Below are positions 21,679 to 31,969 of a DNA stretch of 64,000 bases, piece after piece; the first letter of the stretch is position 1; the number at the start of each line of letters is the position of its first letter. Origin of the DNA: Verpa conica. Taxonomy: Eukaryota > Ascomycota > Pezizomycetes > Pezizales > Morchellaceae. The position numbers and the translations under genes are program-made. Under the pieces are notes generated by a model. The model worked only from the letters and a program-made list of their open reading frames with translations. It did not search any database and was not told where the DNA came from. Location: NCBI GenBank assembly GCA_033030425.1, contig JAUFSD010000007.1:1240001-1304000 (forward strand), read 5' to 3'.

Positions 21679-23598
21679 ATGTCAAACAACAGTGAGGCCT
21701 CTGACACACAAAACCCGATTGTGGAGACAGTTGAAGAACTGAACCTGTAACTGCCCCTGCTGTGTTACTTTACTTTTTGTTTTACTTGTTTTGGATGCGG
21801 TTATGGCACTAACCACCTTGGGATTTCTTTATTGATTCTTTGGATCTAATTTACTATGTTTGGGAACCCCGCTGGAAGCGGAGCAATTATTGTACTGGAA
21901 TAGTACCGGATCGGGATGATTAGTATTTCTTTAGTATTTTGATCCTGGCATGGATCGGAGATTAGGGTACCGGGATCGGAGGAACATAACAGGAATGGAG
22001 GAATGGTTGTGCCGAGTTATTTTGATTATTGTTTATCTGTTTTTGGACCGGAGCATGGAATGCCCCGGCTAGTTTATTTATGTTTCTTGTTTTAGTATAA
22101 AACCTGCCGTGTCTAGCTAGTTTTGGGGGGCAGGATTGAGCTACTCAAGTCAGTTATCAATATATGCAATTGACCGGCTACCTATAGTTCACATCAGTAT
22201 ATTAGCCTACCGAGTCTAGTTTAGTTAGTCAATCTCCTTGAGATAGCTACTAGTCTTAGCCCAAATCCTCCCCCTACCACAATTACCCCACTAGCAAGGT
22301 ACTGAGCAGTGCTTGCACTTTACTAGTGTGTGATTGTGTTACAGAACCTCTCCTTTTCGGAACGCGTCAGCAAGGACAAACCTATCACCATCAAACTCGA
22401 CAATGTGCGCCCTCTCGAGGGACAACACAACTACAACACATGGGCAGCTGTGATGAAGATCATCCTGAAAGGAATGAAGGTCTACGAAATCGTGGTGGAC
22501 GGAGCTGAACCACCAACTGGTTCAAGCGCAAAAGAGAAAGCAGCATACGATTCTCTATGCAACCAAGCCTCAGCGGTCTTCATTCAGGTTGTTTCAACCG
22601 ATCTTTTGGAGAAAATAATCGAACTGGAACATCCCCACAAAATGTGGACTTATCTGAGAGCAGAATTCTATTGTGACACTGCTTATGCCATAATCTCTCA
22701 GATCATGAATCTCACAAATCTTTCAGTTACCTACGACCCTTCCCTACCTATTTCACAGTTTATCTCATCGTTTGAAACCGAGTGGCTAAGGCTCTATAAA
22801 ATGGCCAAAAGCTCCAAAGACGACTATCGAGTACTGTTTGCAAAATTCCTGGAACAAGACAAGGCGAAACGAGACTTCCTACTTGGCTTTATTGTTAAGC
22901 ACCATTCAAATGTTGTGGACAATCTGTCTACAAAAGACAACCTCACTTTCTCGGATGTCAAACAACGCCCCCTCGAACTAAGCCATTAAGACACTTCCTC
23001 CCTCCCTGATCAGCAAGCTCTCTTTGCGGCAAAACAAAAACAAAAGACCTACAAAAAGCCCGTCACCACGGCTCCACCAACCAAAGTTGATGTCGAAACA
23101 TACTCCTGGTGTAATGCATATCGTAAAGATGCGCCCCTAAAGGACAGACAGCACAAATGGGAAGCCCGTGACAAGCTGAAGGCAATGCAAGCTGAGAGGA
23201 AGAAAAACAAGAAAGGGAAATCGGAAAAAGCACTGGTTACAACGGGGAAAGACTCTCACTCGGTAAGAAGAAACCCCCTATTTTATTTTGAAACTGGAGC
23301 AACCTCTCATATGTGCCCCCTCGCAGAATGGTTCGAGTCTCTCCAGACATGTTCCGTATTTGTGAAGTCCTCTTCAAAGGCTTCCATGGCGATAAAGGGA
23401 AAAGGCACTGTGGTGATGGACTCTGTGTTAAATGATGGGACTATTTCTTCTTTTTGTGTTCATGATGTTTTATTTGTACCTGAACTAGAGCGACCGTTAC
23501 TTTCTTGGAGAAAAATCAAGGAAAAGGGATATACCATGGTTGGTAAAGGGGATCTGATTTCAATTGTTAAACCTAATAAAAATCGTGTGGGTGGATGA
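21679..23598 (+). pseudogene. Ty1/copia gag-protease remnant, split by LTR E2
   Basis: The frame starts at ATG 21679 (MSNNSEASDTQ), breaks at 21745 by insertion of LTR E2, and resumes in register at 22349. The gag part has the copia-type signature (LEGQHNYNTWAAVMKIIL). One in-frame TAA (22987-22989, probably from CAA) interrupts the junction to a Lys-rich linker and the retropepsin region, where the active-site triad reads FETGATSHM instead of the usual D-S/T-G, so the catalytic Asp is Glu. The frame ends at 23598, before any integrase or reverse transcriptase. There is no 3' LTR. It is therefore dead and 3'-deleted. Confidence 0.85.
21746..22343 (+). mobile_element. Solo LTR, family E, copy 2, inside copia gag
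   Basis: 598 bp, TGTAACTGCCCCTGC...TTGTGTTACA, with perfect GAACC duplications at 21741-21745 and 22344-22348. The host gag frame is continuous across the insertion when one duplication and the LTR are ignored. Confidence 0.95.
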
Positions 23599-24382
23599 GT
23601 GGGTACTGTGAAACACAAACTATGCTCCATTTGTAGTTTATTTCCTCTTTAGATTCACAATGAATTTTAGTGTGTTGTGTTGTGTCTATGGTACGTACTA
23701 TTATATAGTAGGTATACCTATTGCATTGCTATATATATTGGTACGATTACTTTTATACAGTTGATTCAATATATACATACTAAGAGCAAACAATACAATT
23801 AGAATAGAAGCCTAACTTACAATCTTCTAATACTCCTTATCAATTGTAGACTTTACGTTCATTCTAAAACTACATCTATCAGCTATACTCCCTATTCCAT
23901 ACCGTCAAAATGAGACTTCCGATACAATCACATAAGAGTTGATAATAATCCTAACCCTATCAGAGCCTCTAACAACAATGAATGACGTATATAAAGTAAT
24001 TACATGCATATATTTCAAATGAATAGTCTAAAACCTGTTTTTCTTGAACGCCAGTATAACATGGAGTTCTTTTCTTAGTAGCTATGAGATCATACATCGT
24101 AATGAGTTGTTGGTGGCGTTCAAACTATACCAAATACTGATTGTAATGATGTAGATACTTACACCTAGGGATCGTATACAGCAGACACTATTAGACACAG
24201 TTTTATCTATTTTAAGTATATGCTTTAAGGTTTTCTCCACTATTAAACTTCCCTGATCTCCCGTCTACTCCTGATGTCTTTACTGTCCCACATCATCTTC
24301 AATTCTTCTAACCCTCTCAATGAAACCTCTATTCTTCCTTTTTTCAGTATCTCTATCCAGTATTGGTACGTATATTTCCACT
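23599..24382. other. AT-rich spacer and probable promoter
   Basis: No gene or repeat recognised. It contains several AT-rich motifs and precedes the gene beginning at 24383; a CT-rich stretch at 24245-24345 is consistent with a fungal core promoter. Confidence 0.4.
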
Positions 24383-25431
24383 ATGCCAATTTATTTCACT
24401 TTTATTGGAAGAGTTCTCTCTGTTACTGGTGTTGGTGGATTCAAAGCTGCTAAAGTATCCCACGAGGATGGTGAGAATATTCTTGATGAGGTGGCAATTA
24501 AGTACTTTCAAAGCTCTGAGAATGCTCTGTATCCTGATCGTGTGTATTTGTTCAATGGAACAGTTATTTTCACTGCTGGAAAGGCTCCCGTGGTAAGCAC
24601 ATACAAATCCAGCTTTCCATTTCTCTCTAAATTGCTTTTGAAGTTAATACCTATTTAGTATTCACTTATCCGTAATACTGAGCTCTTTCATAATACTTCT
24701 ATTGATAAATCTATTGCCAACGATGCCTACTGCACCTACACTGTTACTATGCTTTCTGATTTGGTCAAAATGCCCGATACAAGTCTCTCCCACTTTCAAG
24801 GCCAGATGTATCAGTATAACAGTGAGGCTAGAGAGAACGTTGTTGTAAGTATAAGCCAGAATTAAGTAAAATAAAGGAAATACTAACTAGTATAGTGTAC
24901 GGTTACCTTTCTCATAGATACCAAAGTTCCATTATTTGCCAAATTGGTCACCTATCTTCAGTCGGGAAAAATATTAGATATAGCTTTCATGTATATCTAT
25001 GAAACTGATATTGATCGTGGTATGTAAACCCTCTAAATTGATACCCGTCAGTACTAATACTTTATATGTTGAATACAGCTTATGCTTTTTCTTTGGCCAT
25101 CAGCTTCTCACGGGATTTGGTTCCTAAGGAAGACAAGGCTTCTATATTTCAAACTCCTAAATCAAAACGCAAAGTACTGCTGAGTCCACTTACAGCATCT
25201 ACCAGCCCAATGAAAACTATCAAGCCAGATCCTGATAGTAGTATGAACTCACCCTTTTCTTCTCCGAACAGTATAAAGTCTAGCAGAAATCTGTTCAGCA
25301 GCTTCCGTAAGGTTATCCAGCTCTCTGAATTATTTAAAGCAATTAGCAATGGGTGGTGGATACTGGGAGCGCTTGGGTGGCTTGGGTGGCTTGGGTGGCT
25401 GGTGGTTACCCGGCTTACCCCTTTGTGTTGA
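24383..25431 (+). CDS. Unrecognised four-exon gene inside the transposon island
   Basis: Exons 24383-24592, 24659-24844, 24896-25019, 25079-25431, about 290 residues; all phases agree and the introns are 51-66 bp, with a clear TACTAAC branch site at 24881-24887. I do not recognise the family. The first 175 residues are hydrophobic/beta-rich (YFTFIGRVLSVTG; RVYLFNGTVIF; FMYIYETDIDR), compatible with an OB-like barrel, but that is a guess. The C-terminal third is Ser/Pro/Lys-rich and disordered (SPMKTIKPDPDSS). The last 25 codons run into GGGTGGCTT repeats (LGWLGWLGW), so the native C-terminus is probably lost. An in-frame ATG at 24320 would add 21 residues. Conserved splice signals argue against a random ORF. 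Confidence 0.5.
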
Positions 25432-25654
25432 CTGGCGACGTCAGCGTACCTCTCCTGCTTGCTACCCCCCTATTGCTACCGACAAACATCTATCTACTGC
25501 CATATCGACTGGTTTTTGCTGCTTGTGAGTACCCCCCCATTTAGACGTCATTTGCATGCTTCGCTGACCTCCATATCGACCTCCATATCGATCTCCATAT
25601 CGACCCCCATATCGACCTCCCTGCTGGCCTCGATTCCCTGTCTATTTAGACCTC

Positions 25655-25760
25655 TTTTCGCCACCTATTAGGACCTCTATTCGCCCCCTATTAGAACCTC
25701 TATTCGCCGCCTATTAGGACCTCTATTTGCTGTCTATTGGGACCTCTTTTCGCCGCCTAT
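25655..25760 (+). repeat. Minisatellite, about 24-bp unit
   Basis: Repeats of CCTATTAGGACCTCTATTCGCCG with variants, about four to five copies. Preceded at 25568-25625 by a different 12-bp array (CTCCATATCGAC). Confidence 0.75.
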
Positions 25761-25837
25761 TGGGATCTCCATTCGTCGCCTTTTCTGACGTCTCTCCGAC
25801 ACCGACTGACTGCCTGGACCTCGACCAGACAGCGACT

Positions 25838-25990
25838 GCCTGCTTGCCTGCTTGCCTGCTTGCCTGCTTGCCTGCTTGCCTGCTTGCCTGCTTGCCTGCT
25901 TGCCTGCTTGCCTGCTTGCCTGCTTGCCTGCTTGCCTGCTTGCCTGCTTGCCTGCTTGCCTGCTTGCCTGCTTGCCTGCTTGCCTACCTG
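25838..25990 (+). repeat. Octanucleotide array (TGCCTGCT)n
   Basis: About 19 near-perfect copies. It is framed by a longer unit containing CCTGGACCTCGACC...ACAGCGACT that recurs near 25813, 26018, 26079 and 26222, so the array expanded inside a higher-order repeat. Open in several frames only because of repetition. Confidence 0.9.
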
Positions 25991-26383
25991 CTCTGACAGC
26001 GAACCTCTGACTACCTGGACCTCGACCGGACAGCGACTGCCTGCTTGCCTGCTTGCTCGGACAGCGAACCTCTAACCACCTGGACCTCGATCGGACAGCG
26101 ACTCTCTGTCTCTCGTGCCCTAGGAGTGAACTTCTGCCCACCTGGACCTCGACTGCGCGCCTGCTTCGCTCAGCAGCAACCCCCCCCCCTAGGAACGAAC
26201 CCCTGCAGCAGAGACCTCTTCTGGACCTCGACTGGACAGCGACTGCCTGTCTCCCGCGCGCTGACAGCAAACTTCTGCTTATTAGAGACTGACTCTTGTC
26301 TGCAAGCACTCCATATTGCCCATATATTGTTCCTGCACTGACAATATACAGACAACAAATTGACGGTGTCTCTATCTTGATCC

Positions 26384-26660
26384 TGTTCTTGACCCGTGCC
26401 CGTTCTCAACCTGTTCCCGTACTCGATCCAGTTTCCGTTCTCCATCCGATTCCCGACCCGTTCTCGATCCTGTTCTCGACCCGTTCCCGTTCTCGACCTG
26501 TTCCCGTTCTCGTTCTCGTTCTCGTTCTCGACCTGTTCCCGTTCTCGATCCAGTTCCCGTTCTCGTTCTCGACCTGTTCCCGTTCTTGATCCAGTTTCTG
26601 TTCTCAATCCGGTTCCTGACCCGTTCTCAATCCTGTTTCCGCCAGTTCACATTCTCGACC
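26384..26660 (+). repeat. Pyrimidine-rich minisatellite (GTTCTCGACC-type)
   Basis: Irregular units of CCCGTTCTCGACCTGTT and shorter CGTTCT steps, forming a long strand-asymmetric tract that is C/T-rich on the plus strand. Confidence 0.8.
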
Positions 26661-26707
26661 TCTTTTCACAAGCAATATAAGGTTAGTTTTTCCTGTTAGT
26701 TCTTTAT

Positions 26708-26840
26708 GTGCGTTTTCAACAGTGCGAGTGCGAGTGCGGGTGCGGATTTGGGTGTGGGTGTGGGTGTGGGTATGGGTGCGGGTGCCGGTACCGGTGCGGG
26801 TGCGGGTGCGAATGCGAGTGCGGCTGTGAATGCGGGGGTA
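26708..26840 (+). repeat. GGTGCG/GGTGTG hexamer array
   Basis: Strongly G-rich plus strand (GGTGTGGGTGTGGGTATGGG etc.) directly following the C/T-rich array, so strand skew flips within 50 bp. Several runs have G-quadruplex spacing. Confidence 0.85.
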
Positions 26841-27007
26841 AGGACTCTGGTCCATACGTTCACTTTACATAAAACGGTAAACTCCATAGACCGCTTTCAG
26901 CTGTACATGTACAGTTGATTAGGAGTTTAACGGTAATATGTAGCATTTTGGTTGGGAGGATACGGGTTTTTTAGTTCTATTCTGCAGCTCACGGGAGTTG
27001 TGCCGGA

Positions 27008-27238
27008 ACGCCTAGGTGGAGGGCTTGCCACACGTTCTTCCCAGCAAGGGGGGAAAAACTCGCGGGAGTTATACCAATCCCTTAGGTAGAGGGCTTGCTA
27101 CACACTCTCCAGCGAGGGGGGGGGCTCGAGGGAGTTATACTGATCCCCTAGGTGGAAGGTTGCCACACATTCTTCCCAGCGAGGGGGGGAAACTCGCGGG
27201 AGTTATACCAATCCCCTATATGGAGGGCTACCATATAT
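27008..27238 (+). repeat. Minisatellite, about 66-bp unit, 3.5 copies
   Basis: Unit: CCTAGGTGGAGGGCTTGCCAC, then TTCCCAGCGAGG and CGGGAGTTATACCAATCCC. It ends 53 bp before the ATG of the dioxygenase-like gene and so forms its proximal upstream region. Confidence 0.85.
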
Positions 27239-27291
27239 TAACCTGACCAACTATTAGTGAAAGAGAAAGGCTAACGGGAAATCCTTTAGAT

Positions 27292-28665
27292 ATGAATTCT
27301 ACTCCTGGTTCACCAAGTTCTCTCAGTTCTCTTACCTCTCTTGGTTCTCCTACTCCTCCCAGTTCACCTATTCCTCCCGGTTCATCTATTCCTCCCAGTT
27401 CACCTATTCCTCCCGGTTCATCTATTCCTCCTGGTTCACCTATTCCTTCCGGTTCACCTTACAGTTCACCCACTCTTCCTGATTCCTCTACTGTACCAGA
27501 TAGCTTCTACTACAACGGTAGAGAGAACTCCAATAGGGTTAAGTATTATAGTGATACTGGAGCTTTTACCAGACAGAGTCTTCCATATCCTATGCCTAGA
27601 GGAAGCTCTCTAGAAGCTGAGGTTGAGAAAATTTTTATTGCGTGGCAGGAGACTAGAAAGGATAAAACTGTTTTACGGTCTCCTATTTCTTATAATGTCT
27701 TGCTGGAGAGATCTAAAGGAGAACCAGGACTTATGCCAGAGATTGCTGAGTATGAGAAAGCTATCAAAAGCTTTACTTGGTGTCCTTCAAGCTTGGGAAC
27801 CTTAGAGATTAAAGATAAGAGAGGGCATCTTTTGGGATATCAGTTCAAAATTCCTCAGAATCTTTTAGAGACTTTGAAGAAATCTGATTCCATGTTGCCT
27901 GTGAAGGCAGCTAGGAAGCAAGGAGGTGGAGGACAAGTTGAGGCACGGGGAGTTTATGACAATAGGCATTATGCTGTTTGGGCAGACTACAGCAAGAGGA
28001 TTAGACAGAGTAAAGAGATGGAGAAAGATGAGCCAGCTGCTGGGAATTGGGTTGCTACGAATAATGATTTATTCAAAGCTATGACTCATGAACTGAGGAT
28101 GATTGCTCCAGATCAGTATGTGAGGCTTACTGGCAATATTGGTAAGTTTATGAAGAGGTTTACTAATAAAGCTGGTGAGCCTTTGAAGCCAGTTGCAGGA
28201 GCGTGGCATGGTGTTTGTATTAATAGGGGGCAGACTGGTAATGTGTCTTCTAGCCATCAAGATTGGATGGATCTACCTAGTTACTACAATGCAGTTGTAC
28301 CGTATGGAGATGGCTTAACTGGAGGGGACTTGATTTTATGGCAGTTGAAGATGAGAATTCAGTTGTCTATTGGTGAGGGATTTATGTTTATGGGAAGTAT
28401 AATTGCTCATAAAGTGACTGATATTACAGGAGGCGTGAGAAACAGTATTGACTTGTTTGCTCACAAGAGTACTTTTGCTGTTCTGGATAGGTATAATGAG
28501 AAAATTGGAAGAGGGAGATATGGGGAAAAGGCGGGAGAGCTTAGAATGGAAAAAGGAAGGAAGGAAAAGAAAAAAAAGAATAGGGTAGGGAGAATGGGAC
28601 AGAGAGATGAGAAAAGAGAAAGGCAAAGTGTGTTGGGATTGATTAAAGGGAAGTGTGAGGGTTAG
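27292..28665 (+). CDS. Putative TET/JBP-like 2-oxoglutarate/Fe(II) dioxygenase
   Basis: Single-exon, 457 residues. Residues 1-70 are Ser/Pro repeats (PPGSSIP-type). Residues 75-300 contain a conserved-looking module of unknown role. The C-terminal catalytic-like region has a double-stranded beta-helix pattern: iron ligands HQD (H322, D324), a VVPYGDGLTGGDLILW strand pair with the GGDL turn at 344-347, the distal histidine H373 (GSIIAHKV) and a 2-oxoglutarate-type arginine R383 (GGVRNSIDLF). This H-x-D...GG-[ED]-L...G...H...R-x-S arrangement is that of TET/JBP-related oxygenases, which oxidise 5-methylcytosine or thymine in DNA and are expanded in some fungi with transposons. A Lys/Arg-rich tail (420-445) could bind nucleic acid. 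The frame is intact although all neighbours are broken. Substrate not shown; another cupin oxygenase is possible. Confidence 0.6.
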   Translation: MNSTPGSPSSLSSLTSLGSPTPPSSPIPPGSSIPPSSPIPPGSSIPPGSPIPSGSPYSSPTLPDSSTVPDSFYYNGRENSNRVKYYSDTGAFTRQSLPYPMPRGSSLEAEVEKIFIAWQETRKDKTVLRSPISYNVLLERSKGEPGLMPEIAEYEKAIKSFTWCPSSLGTLEIKDKRGHLLGYQFKIPQNLLETLKKSDSMLPVKAARKQGGGGQVEARGVYDNRHYAVWADYSKRIRQSKEMEKDEPAAGNWVATNNDLFKAMTHELRMIAPDQYVRLTGNIGKFMKRFTNKAGEPLKPVAGAWHGVCINRGQTGNVSSSHQDWMDLPSYYNAVVPYGDGLTGGDLILWQLKMRIQLSIGEGFMFMGSIIAHKVTDITGGVRNSIDLFAHKSTFAVLDRYNEKIGRGRYGEKAGELRMEKGRKEKKKKNRVGRMGQRDEKRERQSVLGLIKGKCEG

Positions 28666-28890
28666 TTTTGTTTGCTTTATATTTTTTGTTTTCTTTCTCT
28701 ACTATGTAACAATTGCAATTGCAATTTTTTGCACGATACTATTATTGGTATAAGTACTTTTGCTATGACTATTATTACAACTACGAGAACAATACCAGCA
28801 TGAGAAACACGAACACTACTACTACAAACCCTAGTATTGCTACTACTACAGCTACCGGAATCATAAAGCTAACACAGCAACTGTATTAAT
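28666..28890. other. 3' flank of the dioxygenase-like gene
   Basis: AT-rich, with ACTAC-type trinucleotide-like runs and a self-complementary CAATTGCAATTG word. No gene. Confidence 0.4.
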
Positions 28891-29365
28891 GGAGCAGCTA
28901 TACTATCAGATTCATCATGCTACCAGATCTACCGTACTACCAAACTCACTATACTACCACCATTCAACCAAACCACCAAGCTACCAGCTCTACAACGCTA
29001 CCAGATCCACAACGTTGTCAGATCCGCAAAACTACCAGATTCACAACGCTCCCAGATTCACAACGCTACCAGATTCACAACGCTACCAGATTCACAACGC
29101 TCCCAGATTCACAACGCTCCCAGATTCACAATGCTACCAGATTCACAACGCTACCAGATTCAGAACGCTAACAGATTCACAACGCTAACAGATTCACAAC
29201 GCTACCAGACTTCCCACTTCTATCACTCAATTGGAGTTACTAAGCTGCCGGAGCCATCACGCTGCCAGAGCCACCACCATGCTGCCAGAGCCACCATGCT
29301 GCCAGAGCCACCACGCTGCCAGAGCCACCACGCTGCCAGAGCCACCACGCTGCCAGAGCCACCAC
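28891..29365 (+). repeat. Two adjacent minisatellites (17-18 bp units)
   Basis: About 29000-29215: CCAGATTCACAACGCTA units with little divergence. 29243-29365: CCAGAGCCACCACGCTG units. The two consensus units are related, so one array probably derives from the other. Units are contiguous without spacers. Confidence 0.88.
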
Positions 29366-29464
29366 TATTCTACCGCCACTATTAGTTTCATTTTCACTAT
29401 AATAGCTATATCAATACATGATACATTTAATACTTAAATAAGTGTTAAAGATTCAAGACGTTTA

Positions 29465-30075
29465 TGTGAAGAATAGCGGAGTAACAGCTTAGGACGCAAG
29501 TCCTAATGGTATAACTCTACAGGTACGATGCACAGAAAGAAGCGTAAAGCCAGTGAATGGGTGGTAGCAACAGAGTAAACTATAAAGAACAGGCAAGCGA
29601 GAATTCTAAGCATGTAATACCAAACAAGATAGCGTAGTAGATTGTTGTCTATGTCTAGAGAATTATTGTCCCAGAAAGAGGGAGAACGGCCCGCTATTTA
29701 TACAGAAAAGTCCTTTATCCTCCAACCGAGATAACTATGTAAAAACCGAGGTGGGAACGCCGTTTAACCCTGAAAACCGTAACAAAGTAAAGGTAACCAA
29801 AAGAAATGAGTAATACAATGCCTGTAAGCGAAATGGTGTGTTGAGTAAACATAAATAAGCGCAACAAAATATGACTCATAACAAATGGCGCAATACATGT
29901 GAGTAATAAGATATGCGACCTTTCGATAAACATTAGTAGTTATGTAAAAATGTAATAAATGTAAAAATGTATCAAGAAAACAATCAGAACTGTCATCGTA
30001 ATGAAATGTAGCAAATGGAGATGAAATGTTATACAAACAAGGAAAGACAGACTGAGAATCTCGAAAAAAATAACA
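29465..30075 (-). mobile_element. Solo LTR, family C, copy 3, in the helicase C-terminus
   Basis: 611 bp, minus orientation, perfect GTTTA duplications (29460-29464, 30076-30080). Inserted between the codons for GYK and RLE near the end of the helicase frame. Confidence 0.95.
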
Positions 30076-31969
30076 GTTTATACCCTTCAATAGCTTCTTG
30101 GTCAGCTTTAATAGCTATAGAATTGAATGAGCTAATAGCTATATCCCTCCACCGTCTGGCTCTACTTATTGCCTTATAGGCTTGACCAACACTAAAGATT
30201 GTGGCATCTAATGTCAAGCAGATTCTATTCAATGACAAGCCTTGCGTTTTATGGATAGTAAGTGCAAAAGCATTTTGAATTGGTAGCTGGGTGCGTGAAT
30301 ATGCAATGCCGTTGTAGTGGAAATATACGGTGTGCAGCTGTATTTCTACCATCTATATTTCAGTGCGTATTAATAAGTAAGTCTATCAAGCTTTAATACT
30401 TATATAAATTGATTTGAAGTACTTACACGTATGCCTTCTATAGTAGGGAATGCTACTGTTGGCAACCCATTATTTCTCAACTCTAAGATAATACCACAAG
30501 TGCCATTTGATATTCCCAAAGCCATCATGTTATTGAGAAACATGACTTTAGCACCCGGTACACAAACCACTTCAGCAGGATAGTTAGTACCCATTTTGAA
30601 TGTGTGAGAGTTCTGACTTCCTTCTAGCTGACTTCCTTCTTCACGGTCTATTGCGTATTGTATATGTTTTTGACTGTCCGGTAAAGAGTCAAGCAAAAGA
30701 CTATTAATACTTGTAGCTGTTTGGCGGAGAGATACTAAGTGGGTAGTAAGGTAGATTTGATCTCGTGTTTGAAAGGTTTGGATCTTTTGATTGATAAGTT
30801 GTTGGCTATGAGGGCTAATATAACCAAAGCGGAGATCATTTAGGAGCTGAAAAAAGTCCAAGTCTTCATTCTGACGGATAGAGGTTTTCAGAAACAGAGG
30901 GCTAAAGAGTTTCTAGAGACTGTAGTGAAAGACTTTTAAGCCGGTAACTGGTGGAAGCTGCAAGAGATCTCCTAGACAGATAACGTGGATATTGCCAAAA
31001 GGTCTAATATTGTTGTGAAGACGGGCAAATATAGAGGATACAAACTCAAAAAGATCTGTGTTTACCATTGAAACCTCATCGATCACTATAACTCTAACTT
31101 TTTGTAATGACTGAGTTTTTTCAGGTGACTGAAATACACTTGTCTTGAAGCCACCACCGTCAGACCCACCAATATGCAATGCAGAATGAATTGTTTGACC
31201 ATTAATATTGTTTGCAGCAATACCAGTGGGTGCAAGAAGGAGATATGAGAGGTGTTGACTTGTGAACCATTGTTGAAGGGCACACAACAGGTATAGTTTC
31301 CCTGTACCAGCAGGACCAGTGATAAAAAGCTTAACACTTGGGCTTGTAGAGCGGGTTCCAGTAATAGCTTAGGTTATTTTGCTGTAGGCTTCATCAGCAA
31401 ACTAAAATTTGTATCAGGAGGGACAAGCACTGTGTCAGGATACAGGCTTAGAAAATTGTACATCAGATGCATCCACACTGTCCTGATAGAACTTCTAGAA
31501 GCTCCAGTCTCATGATGTCTCCTGACGCCTCCCGGGAGGCTTCAGAGACTTTGGTGGAGTCTCCTGAAGTATCCGGTAGAGTCTCTTGGAGCACCCAAAA
31601 CTCTAAAATACTTTTTACTGCAGCTTTGTCTGACGGAGCCCTAAAAGCCTTGACGGCAGCGCCTAAAGCACTGATAGTAACTATCAGAGCTTTGGGGGTT
31701 ATTTCTTCCGAAAAACACCTGCACCTCGCTAAGATTTGCTAAGTCCCTAAACAGTTACCCGGCCTGCACCCATCACAACCCTCGCCAAAATCCTCTAAGT
31801 CCCCACAGTCTCGCGTACCTGCAGCAACCCCCTACCTGCAGTAACTCCGTACCTCCTACCTCCCCCCACCTAGAAGCAGTCTATTATAGAGCTAACAACC
31901 TATTCAGAATCACGAGAACCTCCTCCAGCAAAGCCTGCCTGCCTGCCCCTGGTGGCCCTGGGCCACCAA

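Noticed and set aside
25727..26309. Long overlapping frames on both strands around the octamer array
   Set aside because: A repeat unit without stops is open in several frames; no non-repetitive coding sequence is attached.
28891..29365. Regularly spaced repeats resembling a CRISPR array
   Set aside because: Units are contiguous with no unique spacers, in a eukaryotic context; they are minisatellites.
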